Source of the DNA: SAR202 cluster bacterium bin22
Lineage (GTDB): Bacteria; Chloroflexota; Dehalococcoidia; Lucifugimonadales; UBA3495
Reading direction: 5' to 3'
Assembly: GCA_002238505.1 (NCBI GenBank)
Contig: MPMM01000020.1
Span: 1-62,567, forward strand
DNA: 62,567 nucleotides
Made by a program: the position numbers and the translations under genes. The notes under the pieces are model-generated. The model was not told where the DNA came from, made no database searches, and saw nothing but the letters and a program-made list of their open reading frames with translations. The stretch's first letter is position 1. Each line of letters opens with the position of its first letter. Shown piece after piece: positions 9,763 to 18,121 of the stretch.

Positions 9763-10618
9763 ATGCAGCAGGCCCCTCGGACCATAACCCTGATGTCCCT
9801 CCACCCAGAAACATAACACGCCGCCATCACTTCTACTGACATGAGCAGCACCTGTCGTTTTCAGTTGTCGAGATCGCTTGGATCCCGCCTGGCAACATGT
9901 CCTATAAATGGACCTTATAGGACATGTTGCCCGGCGTGTTTCAAGGGATAATTGTCAGCATTGTTCTCTCACATCCGGGCTGATCTTCAGTCGGAGGGCG
10001 CCGCCGGCCACTGCGCCGGCTGTCAGTGGGAAGGACCCTCCTCGTCTGCCCCTTGGGCAGGGGCTTGGTGGCAGGAGATCCCCATCTGTTTGGGGATGAC
10101 CAAGATGCCGTCATCAGGCTGGAGCCCGACAACGTCGTCGCCCCCCCACAGTCGGGGCGCTCACTCAGCCACCCAGACCGAGGCTGGCCTACGATTTCGC
10201 TGGACATGGACACCAAATCAGTGGGCTTCTTTTGTAGGCTTTCCCCAGATTACTGTCCAGCAGTTCTCAAGAATCTGTAATGACTCATGCTTCTTCGTAG
10301 TTAAAGGCGAACAGAATCTAAAGACGTACGCAAAAGTTGGAACTTCGACTACGCAAAAAGGTTGGATCGCCTGCGGCGGGTACGTCACACTCTGGTTATT
10401 GGTCTCATCTGCCCACATGGAATTCATATATTGCCAATGGAGATGTCCTGCAGGGACTGATATCATTGGGCTTGTAGTCACACAATCGTCATAGTCAAGA
10501 TGGAAACTACCACTGTGGATTCAATCCTGCTTACTCGGCCCATCGTCAGAAACTCGTCGGCCATCTTTCGTTTCGAATTGATACGTCGTAACCCATAATG
10601 CCCCTTTTGGAGACAGCG
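9763..10618. other. Gene-poor stretch of about 850 bases
   Basis: Several overlapping open frames exist on both strands but none has a ribosome site, a recognisable domain or consistent codon use. The only distinct structure is the perfect 17-bp hairpin at 9891-9931 listed separately. Promoter elements for the operon starting near 10600 should lie at its right end, but I see no clear -35/-10 pair. Confidence 0.4.
9891..9931. repeat. Perfect 17-bp inverted repeat
   Basis: Left arm 9891-9907 (GGCAACATGTCCTATAA), seven-base loop, right arm 9915-9931 (TTATAGGACATGTTGCC). The arms are perfectly complementary. There is no T-run after it, so it is not a standard terminator. It could be a transposon hairpin end, an operator, or the fused ends of a lost element. 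Confidence 0.55.
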
Positions 10619-11479
10619 ATGACCACACAGTCACGTAACGGCAGCGCTGAAGAACTGCTATCCAGGGTTGTTCAGGAGGTAGCCCAGCAATCCCAAACCC
10701 TGGGATTGCACATCAAACAACACGATGACCTCAACGCCCCGGCGCAAGAGCAGGTCCAGAGGTCCATTCAAGAAGCCAAGGCCGCACTAGAAGAAGCCTC
10801 ACAGGACTCCTTCGCCGCTGGCGCCCTACAGCTGGAAGCTGGCAGGGCCGAGATTCTGGAGCAGTTCAAGATCGCCACCGAAGCTATTCACCGGGAGGCC
10901 ACCTCCAATCTGACTCGCATGGAGGAGCAGCACCGGCGCCAGGCCGAACAACTGACTGCCGCAATTGCCCGCGACCGGGCGGTTTGCGAAACCCTACTGG
11001 AAACGATGCGGGATGCTGTCGCGGCTACCCAGGAGCAACTTGCCGAAGAACGGGTCCGCTTGCGCGAGGACTATGACCGGGCAATAAAGAACCTGACACG
11101 CTTGCAGGAGGAACTTCAACGCAACGCCGACGAACAGAGGCGGACCCTTTACCGAGAGTACGAATCTGCATTGGAAGCATCACTCGCCGCCAACCGGCGC
11201 CAGCGGGAGGAACAGAGCAACGAGTTTGAGCAGCTACGCAGTCGGACACTGGCCGAGCTAAGCGCAGAACTGGAAGGTGCTTTGGAAGCCGGCGCCAACG
11301 CCAACAGGACCGCCATGGCTGAGGCTGCCAACGGCCTCAATGTTGAACACCAGCGCCACACCGATGCCGCCATTGACGGCATCAACACCGCATGGACCAA
11401 GTTTTCCCGCATTCTCATCGGGGTTTCTGTTACCAGCGCCGCCGCGGCCGCCGTCGCCATAGTGATGTCACTGATATGA
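10619..11479 (+). CDS. Coiled-coil protein with C-terminal membrane anchor
   Basis: 286 residues (an ATG at 10598 would add seven). Residues about 20-255 are an almost unbroken charged heptad region rich in E, Q, R and A (EQVQRSIQEAKAALEEA; RREEQ-type repeats), predicted as a long coiled coil. The last 20 or so residues (ILIGVSVTSAAAAAVAIVMSL) form one transmembrane helix ending at the stop, a tail-anchored layout that places the rod in the cytoplasm. It overlaps the next gene by four bases (ATGA), so the three genes 10619-15427 are translationally coupled. Its role is inferred to be a membrane partner or spacer for the dynamin-like GTPases. No close family is recognised. Confidence 0.75.
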   Translation: MTTQSRNGSAEELLSRVVQEVAQQSQTLGLHIKQHDDLNAPAQEQVQRSIQEAKAALEEASQDSFAAGALQLEAGRAEILEQFKIATEAIHREATSNLTRMEEQHRRQAEQLTAAIARDRAVCETLLETMRDAVAATQEQLAEERVRLREDYDRAIKNLTRLQEELQRNADEQRRTLYREYESALEASLAANRRQREEQSNEFEQLRSRTLAELSAELEGALEAGANANRTAMAEAANGLNVEHQRHTDAAIDGINTAWTKFSRILIGVSVTSAAAAAVAIVMSLI

Positions 11480-13695
11480 GCACCGCTAACCAATTCACCA
11501 TAGCCGAACTCCTGGCTCTCCTGGATGACGGACATCGGCTGCTTGACGAAGCCACATCTATTGAGCGGGACAAGCGCCGGCGCAATGTTTCGGAACGCCT
11601 AGAAATCGCCCTGGCGGGTTGCAGTCAAGCTGCCAGGGAGGGCCACCAAAGGGCAACTGAACACCTGAAAAAGACGCTCGCCGTAATTGAACAAACCCAA
11701 GACCGAATATCCCGTGCTGACCGTGCCGCCAAAACGGGGCAGGGGACAGATACAATACTGGAAAGCTTGGATCATGCAATCCAGGAACTCAGGGCACACC
11801 ATGATGGAATGCGCGAAGAGATCGATACGAAGCTTCAGCAATTGGGTACCTTCAATATCACCCTTTTCGGGCGGACCATGTCGGGCAAGTCCACGCTGAT
11901 GGAGATTCTGACCAAGGGCGACGGCGAGTCCATCGGCCAGGGGGCCCAGAGGACCACGCGGGATGTGCGGAGGTATGAGTGGCAGGGCCTAACCGTAACC
12001 GACGTGCCCGGCATCGCGGCGTTTGGGGGACAGATCGATGAGGAAACGGCATACAAGGCAGCTGACCAGGCCGACCTGGTGCTGTTCCTGACGACCGACG
12101 ACGCCCCGCAGCCGGTTGAAGCCGAGCATCTGGCCAGCCTCCGGCAACGGGGCAAGCACGTGATGGGCATCCGCAACGTCAAGGAACATCTCGGTGATGA
12201 GGTCGCCATTCGACGGTTCATCCGCGATCACTGGCACAAACATTTTGACCTCAAACGCCTGGAACAACTCAGTCTTACGTTTGACGAAATGGCGGACCTG
12301 CACACACCAGGCAGGACACTGGAACTGGTCAATGTCCATCTCCTGGCAAAGTACCTCGCCGACCGTGCGGAAAATAGGGACAAGCCCTGGCGGGACGACC
12401 TCGACAGGGCTAGTCGCTTCTTCGACGTGGAAGACCGTATTCTTGACGAGGTCGCCACCAATGGCATCTTCCTGCGGATGCGCAGTTTCCTTGACTCTGC
12501 CGCTGCAACCGAATCGCGTACCTTCGAGGCTATGCTGAAGAGCGCAGAACTCTCCGCACAAATGGGCCGCCGCCTCTCCGACCGGACCCGGGAACTCCAC
12601 GCCTGGCGCGAATCATTCATCCGAGGCGCCAACCAGGAGTTTGACCGGCTGATTCATGAGACTGCCGGCGGTCTGCGCCGCCAGGTACCTGCTTTCGCCG
12701 AAGATCACTGTGAGGACGGGCAGTTGTCCAGCAAGTGGAATTCGCGGGTTCAGGCAGCGAACATAGAAGGGAAGATGCGGGAAACACAGGAGAAGCTGGC
12801 CAAGGCGTGCATTGAATATTTTGAAACTCTGGTCGAGGACATACGGGAGGAAATCAGGCTGATAGACCTGCAATTCCAGACCATTTCTCTCGAAACTGGT
12901 AGGCTTCGGGACTTCCGCCGTATGTGGAACTGGGGCACAGCAGGGATATCCGGAACCGCGACTGTGGGTCTGGGAATAGCGGCCCTCACGAACTTCTGGA
13001 ACCCTGTTGGGTGGGTAGCCGCAGCTTCGCTTGCGGGATTGGCCGTATTCAGTGCGGCCAGTTTTTTGGTAGGCCGACGTTTCAAGAGCCGTGACCAGCA
13101 GCGGCGCGAAGCCATTGCCAAGATAACTTCGGAGATCGGTCAGCAACTGAAAGACATGGAGGAACAAATCCGAGTCAATATGCAGCAGTGGCTGGATCAA
13201 TTCACTGGGCTACATCTCAACGGTGCAACAGGGCATTTGAATAATCTGGCGCAACAATACGGGCAGACTGCTGCCTTCATGCGAGAAACTGCACGGAGTC
13301 AGCGAGACAGCCTGCTGGACATCAACCGGCAGACCATCGAGCTGGCTCTTGAACACCTCGGCCATCACGACGCAATTCCAAACGTCGCCAGGGTTGCCCG
13401 AATCCCGGGCCAGGGCATGGTCCTGACCACCACCAGCTTCCCGTTGCCCGATTCCACAGTGGATGCAATAGGGAACTTGTTCAACGAAGCCGTGGTTCAA
13501 ATACCCGAGGGGTTAGATGCACGGCAAATTATCGAAGAATTGACTGACTGTCGCTGGGATGGGGCTGTTTATGTTGATGAAGCCTCAAAGACCGCCCGCA
13601 TGGCGTTCGACCCAGACAACCGTGAAGCGCAGGTCGAAATCCGGCTGGCCAGCCAACTCACCGGATACCACATCACTAACGGCATGGGAGAATAG
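11476..13695 (+). CDS. Dynamin-like GTPase, first of a pair
   Basis: 739 residues. Coiled-coil N-terminus, then a GTPase domain: G1 GRTMSGKST at about residues 131-139, an RTTRDV switch I, G3 DVPG at about 176, and G4 reading NVKE at about 234 instead of the usual (N/T)KxD. The long helical stalk is interrupted at about 487-533 by two hydrophobic helices (GTATVGLGIAALTNF; GWVAAASLAGLAVFSAA), likely a membrane paddle. This layout matches bacterial dynamin-like proteins that bind and remodel membranes on GTP hydrolysis. Start chosen at the ATG overlapping the TGA of the upstream gene; the frame's earlier ATG (11392) would overlap it by 88 bases. The next gene begins five bases after its stop. 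Confidence 0.85.
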   Translation: MSTANQFTIAELLALLDDGHRLLDEATSIERDKRRRNVSERLEIALAGCSQAAREGHQRATEHLKKTLAVIEQTQDRISRADRAAKTGQGTDTILESLDHAIQELRAHHDGMREEIDTKLQQLGTFNITLFGRTMSGKSTLMEILTKGDGESIGQGAQRTTRDVRRYEWQGLTVTDVPGIAAFGGQIDEETAYKAADQADLVLFLTTDDAPQPVEAEHLASLRQRGKHVMGIRNVKEHLGDEVAIRRFIRDHWHKHFDLKRLEQLSLTFDEMADLHTPGRTLELVNVHLLAKYLADRAENRDKPWRDDLDRASRFFDVEDRILDEVATNGIFLRMRSFLDSAAATESRTFEAMLKSAELSAQMGRRLSDRTRELHAWRESFIRGANQEFDRLIHETAGGLRRQVPAFAEDHCEDGQLSSKWNSRVQAANIEGKMRETQEKLAKACIEYFETLVEDIREEIRLIDLQFQTISLETGRLRDFRRMWNWGTAGISGTATVGLGIAALTNFWNPVGWVAAASLAGLAVFSAASFLVGRRFKSRDQQRREAIAKITSEIGQQLKDMEEQIRVNMQQWLDQFTGLHLNGATGHLNNLAQQYGQTAAFMRETARSQRDSLLDINRQTIELALEHLGHHDAIPNVARVARIPGQGMVLTTTSFPLPDSTVDAIGNLFNEAVVQIPEGLDARQIIEELTDCRWDGAVYVDEASKTARMAFDPDNREAQVEIRLASQLTGYHITNGMGE

Positions 13696-13699
13696 CGTT

Positions 13700-15427
13700 A
13701 TGACCCAACTTCAAACTCACCTGTGGGCGCAGGAGACTGAGGTCGTCCTCAATCAGGCCCGTCGTGCCATCACCGAATCCCGCACCGAATCCGTTGTTCT
13801 CCTGGCTGAGAAGTTGCCTAAATTGGGCAACAACTCCAGCGCCCCCATCAGCCTGGCCTTCGCCGGCCAATACAGCGCCGGCAAATCCACCATCATCAGG
13901 GCACTTACCGGACGCGACGACATCGCCACCGGCGCCGGCATCACCACCGAGACAACCCAGCATTACGCCTGGCATGACGTGACGGTCATTGACACACCGG
14001 GGATACATACCTCCCTTCGTCCAGACCACGATCACACCGCTTATTCCGCCATCAGCAAATCCGACCTGCTGGTCTTCGTCATCACCAACGAACTGCTCGA
14101 TAGCCATATTGCCGAGTACTACCGCAAACTGACCATCGACCGGGAAAAGGGGCACGAGGCCATTCTCGTTGTCAATAAAATGGGGCGCCACGCCGTTGGC
14201 AACACCCCCGAAAGCAGGTCCGTGATTACCGAAAACCTGCGGGAACCATTGCAGCCATTCACTCCGGAAGACCTCCGCATCACCTTTACTGACGCCGCCA
14301 GCACGCTGGAAGCCGTGGAGGAAACCGACCCGGAGTTCCGGGCAATGCTGTTGCGACAGGGCAACCTCGATGAGTTGGTCGACAATCTCAACGCCCTGGT
14401 AGCTGAAAAGGGGCTGAACGCCCGCCACACCACCGCCCTCTACGCCATAGACGAGGTTTTGCAAACCGCAATCCAAATGGAACCCACCGATGACCCTGAA
14501 GCCGACGCCCTGGCACTGATCTACAACCAGAATATTCGCGCCATCAACGAAACGAGGCAGCAGCTCCACTTGGCAGTCAGCACTGTCATCGCGCAGGGTA
14601 CGGACCAGATACGAACCGTCGGCGCAGACCTCGCCGAGCAATTCTACCCGGACGTCAAGCGGGACCAGATGGAACGCGCTGAACTGGAAGCGCAAAGCCG
14701 GGTTGAGGAGGTCGCCAGGGAAATTGTGGCCAAGACCGAACAACTGGCTGCTGAAATGCTGCCCACCCTGAGGCAGCGATTGGAGGACTTGCAGGCCACT
14801 AACTTGCACAGGGATACTTTCGACGCTATCAACGCCCGAATGGAGGGGCGTGATTTGGAACCGGCTATTCGCGGAGCAGCCTCAGGCGTGGCCAAACTGG
14901 GGGAACTGGCTCGCGGGTTGGCCTTCAATTCCGGGGCCGTGGCGCGGGGAGCGTCAGGACTTGCTCAATATTCGGGTAGCTCCGCCCATGGCGCGATACT
15001 CAATGTGGGCCACTTCCTGGGCCATTCATTCCGACCTTGGGAGGCCGTCAAGATGGCGAGCTTCATCGGACGCGCCGCTCCGTTCCTTACCATAGCCGGG
15101 GCCGTTCTTTCCGTCGGCGCCCAAGCGTATGCCGACCACCAGGAAGACAAACACAGCCGGGAAATGCAGAGAATACGGCAGGATATTCGCGCACAATTCG
15201 TGACCGTTAGCACTGAAATCACGGACGAGTTTACCATCCAGTGGAAAACGATTATGAGGGAACTGTTGGACGACCCGCTGGAACAGATTATCCAACAACG
15301 CGACGAACTCAACCGGTTGCGTGAGGAGCAGAACGCGCACTTGGCGCATCTGAACGCCGCCAGCACCGCCGCCAACAAGCTGATTCATCGAATCCACTCC
15401 GAGCCAGCGCGTGAAACTGACGAATAG
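13700..15427 (+). CDS. Dynamin-like GTPase, second of a pair
   Basis: 575 residues. G1 GQYSAGKST at about residues 55-63, switch I with TTETT, G3 DTPG at about 98-101, G4 NKMG at about 159. An EAQSRVEEVA-type helical stalk follows, then a hydrophobic helix at about 452-480 (FLTIAGAVLSVGAQAYA) and a C-terminal coiled coil. It is clearly a different subfamily from its neighbour, so the pair probably forms a hetero-oligomer, as paired bacterial dynamins do (known for LeoB/LeoC-type and DynA/DynB-type proteins). Start ATG at 13700, four bases after the preceding stop; the frame runs back to 13559 inside the upstream gene, which is rejected. In a defence-rich island the trio is a candidate membrane-surveillance or abortive system; this is inference. 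Confidence 0.85.
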   Translation: MTQLQTHLWAQETEVVLNQARRAITESRTESVVLLAEKLPKLGNNSSAPISLAFAGQYSAGKSTIIRALTGRDDIATGAGITTETTQHYAWHDVTVIDTPGIHTSLRPDHDHTAYSAISKSDLLVFVITNELLDSHIAEYYRKLTIDREKGHEAILVVNKMGRHAVGNTPESRSVITENLREPLQPFTPEDLRITFTDAASTLEAVEETDPEFRAMLLRQGNLDELVDNLNALVAEKGLNARHTTALYAIDEVLQTAIQMEPTDDPEADALALIYNQNIRAINETRQQLHLAVSTVIAQGTDQIRTVGADLAEQFYPDVKRDQMERAELEAQSRVEEVAREIVAKTEQLAAEMLPTLRQRLEDLQATNLHRDTFDAINARMEGRDLEPAIRGAASGVAKLGELARGLAFNSGAVARGASGLAQYSGSSAHGAILNVGHFLGHSFRPWEAVKMASFIGRAAPFLTIAGAVLSVGAQAYADHQEDKHSREMQRIRQDIRAQFVTVSTEITDEFTIQWKTIMRELLDDPLEQIIQQRDELNRLREEQNAHLAHLNAASTAANKLIHRIHSEPARETDE

Positions 15428-15566
15428 ACGATACTCTCCCCCAGAGAGATGAGTCCGTCATGCTGGGAAGGGAATCGGCTACGTGTGAGCCAGAGAGCCT
15501 CCAGTCGGGCTTCATGGTAGCAGCACTTGGGAACCTGGGACCAGCAACTGCACGACACCATCACCA

Positions 15567-15600
15567 CCCGGGCGGCCAGGGCAGGCCTCAGCCGCCCGGG
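15567..15600 (+). terminator. GC-rich hairpin after the dynamin operon
   Basis: CCCGGGCGGC (15567-15576), 14-base loop, GCCGCCCGGG (15591-15600), followed by TTTCCTACATCTTCTC. A strong 10-bp stem with a poor T-tract, so an imperfect intrinsic terminator or attenuator. Confidence 0.4.
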
Positions 15601-15637
15601 TTTCCTACATCTTCTCAGGAGCAAGTCCGACACCATC

Positions 15638-15760
15638 ATGACCTGGACGCCTCACCAGCCAAAGCCCTGGTGGAAGTTCTGGCTCAAGGATAACGAGGAA
15701 CACCAACCGGTGCTCTCCGCCGTTGTGGAGGCAGAATCTCGCCTCCAGTTGCCCGGGTGA
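15638..15760 (+). CDS. Small Trp-rich ORF, possibly truncated
   Basis: A 40-residue frame beginning MTWTPHQPKPWWKFWLKDNE, located 38 bases after a GC-rich hairpin and ending 32 bases before the Tn3-type terminal repeat at 15792. Charge and Trp content look like the N-terminus of a real membrane-proximal protein, possibly one cut by the Tn3 insertion. No ribosome site stands out beyond AGGAGC about 20 bases upstream. Confidence 0.25.
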   Translation: MTWTPHQPKPWWKFWLKDNEEHQPVLSAVVEAESRLQLPG

Positions 15761-15791
15761 ACCGGCTGACCTCGCAGGCGATCGACAACCT

Positions 15792-15975
15792 CGGGTCGAT
15801 TCCGGCAAGGGGCAGAATCGTACGCTAAAGTTGCTATTGGTGTTTTGGCCACCGGAATTCGTCGGTGACCTGAATCTGGGCCCACCCAAGGGATAAAATG
15901 TGGGCCAGGAGCCCGGGCTCACCGGTGAGCCCGACGGGTTTCCGCTGTCTGCACCTTCGCCGAGTTCGAAGCTGA
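15792..15975. mobile_element. Second Tn3-family end with decayed transposase tail
   Basis: 15792-15829 is nearly identical to the Tn3-type end at 6257 (GGGTCGATTCC through ATCGTACGCTAA). Immediately inside, the minus strand reads EPGLLAHI, then LSLGWAQIQVTDEFRWPKHQ and a stop, the same transposase tail as at 6299 but diverged and frameshifted about 100 bases in. Only one end was found; the opposite inverted repeat is not visible to the right, so this is a broken copy. Confidence 0.65.
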
Positions 15976-16273
15976 TCTCACCCTTATGCACACCTTCGAG
16001 GGCATGGCCATCGCCAGCGCCAGGGGAAAATGCAAGGCACGCAGCCAAAACTCACGGACAGACAACAGCGGGAACTCTGCCGCATGTCTGCAAGTAGTAC
16101 AATACCACCGCATCACCTGTTCACGCAGGTGGCGCCGCGGCCCGGGATGTTTGCAGCATTGCCGGGCCGACCTGTTACCTGCATGATACCGCGATTGGCA
16201 GCGCGGCTTCACAAGAGCACTTCAAGCTGATCCGTTCACTTTGGGACCTGACCCTTAAAGGACGAGGCTGCCA
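15976..16273. other. Intergenic DNA with no recognised gene
   Basis: No open frame with a ribosome site or known domain. It separates the Tn3 relic from the minus-strand HEPN-like gene and shows no clear terminator for it. Confidence 0.3.
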
Positions 16274-17617
16274 TCAACCACCGCCAAGCACGAGTTCGTT
16301 CCAGTCCGGGATTCTGCCATCCCGCAACACCTGGATGATAGAACGCTGACAGAGATGTTGGGCCAATTCCAGCCGCTCTCTTGTAACCTTACCCGCACTT
16401 CCGGTGTGTACGGCGCCAGACGCATGGTCATATACATCCATGAACTCCCGCCGCAACGACATCCGCTCTTCCAGGTCCGCCCCCAAATGCCAAGCTCCAC
16501 GGACGCCCAACCGGAACCGGAACTCACCTCCGCTTCTAATATCGGAAAGGTAGAGAGACTCCAGAGCGATCCTCAGGTCAATGAACGCATCGGCGACATT
16601 TCGAGTGGACACCGATTGCGTCCACCTATCTATGGGAGTCCTCAGGCGTTCGGCGTCGTTGCCGTTGAGGTCATCCCACAAATGGTAGAGGGACAGGGCC
16701 TCCCGTACGCGCCCGCCATCAATCTCAACCGGACGAGGGCGGTCACTGTAAAGTGCCTGTCGGATGTATCCGCCGGAGGACGGTATGCCTCCTTGGACCG
16801 CGTACACCTCGCTTTCGTGAAACTTCGACCACCACCACGAAGACTGAACCGGACTGCCGGTGGCCAGCGACAACGCGCCAAGGAACCTGGGGATGTCGAA
16901 CTCTGGGTAATCGGCGGATGCGTACCGGCGCTGGAACACGCGGAAAACGCCCTGCCCCCCGGTTTCTTCAAGAATTTGCAGCTCGTCGGCATTCGCGAAC
17001 GTTGGGGAGACTATTTCATCAATTGCCAGAAGAGTCATGCCAAAGAAGGTCGTTGGGTCGGTTGACCCAATCAGTCTGTCAGGGAAATAGGGTGTCATCT
17101 CGGCACTGTCGTTTGGGACCGGAATCAACCTGATCCCGTCGCCAATCTCCAACGTCCGCTGCGCTTGGACCCCGCTGAGCAAGACGTAATACAGGAGGGG
17201 CACGCTCCCTCTGGGCTCATGTTCGTAAAATGAGCAAGCGGCGTGTCCGGAGCCGCGCAGAATGGCGACCTTCACCATATGCGCCAGGAGATCATCCACG
17301 TTGGGGCCCGGTATACTACCTCCTGCGACTATGGTCGCCGTTTGCAACGTATCCTCACGGATGTACCCGTGCAGGTGGCTCCGGATAATCCGGACCAGTT
17401 GCTCGCGCAGCATGGAGTCTTGGATCTCCGGTTCGAATGCTGTGAAGGTGCTGAGGCCCTCAACCATGGTGCGAGGCGGCCGTTGCCGGTCTGCCTCACA
17501 CCATCGCCTGAAGCTCGCCACATCAACGAAATAGTCCCCGCGTAGGCTCCTCATAACCGTGCTGGATATTGCGCTCCCCAACAGAGCGGCTAACGTCTCA
17601 ACTTCGGTGTCAGGCAT
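16274..17617 (-). CDS. Apea/HEPN-like protein
   Basis: 447 residues. The first 300 have no family I recognise (an alpha/beta region with IRLIPVPNDSAEMTPYFPDR and SPVQSSWWWSKFHESEVYAV). The C-terminal 130 residues (DAFIDLRIALESLYL, then FRFRLGVRGAWHLG, then FMDVYDHASGAVHTG) match the pattern of Apea-like HEPN domains: paired helices with a DLRIALE helix and the late YDxxSxxVH motif. HEPN domains are frequent RNases or toxin cores in anti-phage systems. The start at 17617 overlaps by eight bases the end of a small upstream ORF, pointing to translational coupling. With the DUF1016 gene just upstream on the same strand it may belong to one defence operon. Confidence 0.65.
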   Translation of the reverse strand: MPDTEVETLAALLGSAISSTVMRSLRGDYFVDVASFRRWCEADRQRPPRTMVEGLSTFTAFEPEIQDSMLREQLVRIIRSHLHGYIREDTLQTATIVAGGSIPGPNVDDLLAHMVKVAILRGSGHAACSFYEHEPRGSVPLLYYVLLSGVQAQRTLEIGDGIRLIPVPNDSAEMTPYFPDRLIGSTDPTTFFGMTLLAIDEIVSPTFANADELQILEETGGQGVFRVFQRRYASADYPEFDIPRFLGALSLATGSPVQSSWWWSKFHESEVYAVQGGIPSSGGYIRQALYSDRPRPVEIDGGRVREALSLYHLWDDLNGNDAERLRTPIDRWTQSVSTRNVADAFIDLRIALESLYLSDIRSGGEFRFRLGVRGAWHLGADLEERMSLRREFMDVYDHASGAVHTGSAGKVTRERLELAQHLCQRSIIQVLRDGRIPDWNELVLGGG

Positions 17618-17825
17618 ACGTTCGTTCCTCCTGGGTTAGGTCCGTTGCAGCCTGGCGGACGAATAAGCCAGCGCAAAAGGACTCATCCGCCACGATCACC
17701 TGTGCTATCTTGCAGGCCCCGGAGTGGAACGAATCCCGCCAAGCCATCTTGTCGCATGGAGAGATCTCATCGGCACAGATTCCCAACAGTGCTGCCTTTG
17801 CTGCTCCTCGCGTCGCCTTGTTCAT
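17610..17825 (-). CDS. Small protein coupled to the HEPN gene
   Basis: 71 residues (begins MNKATRGAAKAALLGICADE). GGAGAA lies about 12 bases before the ATG, and its TGA overlaps the start of the downstream HEPN-like gene. Its size, position and coupling are those of an antitoxin or small regulatory partner, but no antitoxin fold is recognisable. It starts 47 bases after the (interrupted) DUF1016 gene ends. Confidence 0.45.
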   Translation of the reverse strand: MNKATRGAAKAALLGICADEISPCDKMAWRDSFHSGACKIAQVIVADESFCAGLFVRQAATDLTQEERTYA

Positions 17826-17872
17826 TCTTGTGGATTCTCCACCGATAGGGTTCCGCTGGCGGTCAGGAACCC

Positions 17873-18007
17873 CTAAGTTGCCGAGCCGCGCAGTTCAATC
17901 GCCTGTCTCGTCCGGCCAAGCTCCGCAGCCAGTAGTTCTTCGTCGGGCAGGGTGATCCGGTACTCCGCAGCCATCACATTGTTCGACAGCCCCTCAAGGG
18001 CATAGTG
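17873..18007 (-). pseudogene. 3' end of the interrupted DUF1016 gene
   Basis: The minus strand reads AHYALEGLSNNVMAAEYRIT, then LPDEELLAAELGRTRQ and a stop at 17873, the characteristic C-terminus of DUF1016 (YhcG-like) proteins. The 5' part of the same gene lies at 20228-21301. Its last native residues are AHYA, the same four encoded by the 9-bp duplication plus flank. Removing 18008-20254 restores one continuous frame. Confidence 0.85.
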
Positions 18008-18121
18008 GGCTTTGCACAAAAACCGCTCGTTGCACGAAAAGTCAAAATAATAAGCCGTGAAGGCAGCTTTCCAGGGCAGGACCTTCACGGCTCAATAGGC
18101 GGGGATCGCTTCTGCTTTCCC

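Noticed and set aside
9952-10494. A 180-residue plus-strand ORF before the dynamin operon
   Set aside because: No ribosome site or known domain, the composition is atypical, and overlapping frames are equally open.
15430-15640. A T-box or trp-type attenuator before the Trp-rich ORF
   Set aside because: No T-box sequence, no specifier stem and no tryptophan or synthetase gene downstream.
6688-15791. A single 9-kb Tn3 transposon between the end at 6650 and the end at 15792
   Set aside because: Those two ends face away from the interval, so they cannot be the two ends of one element.
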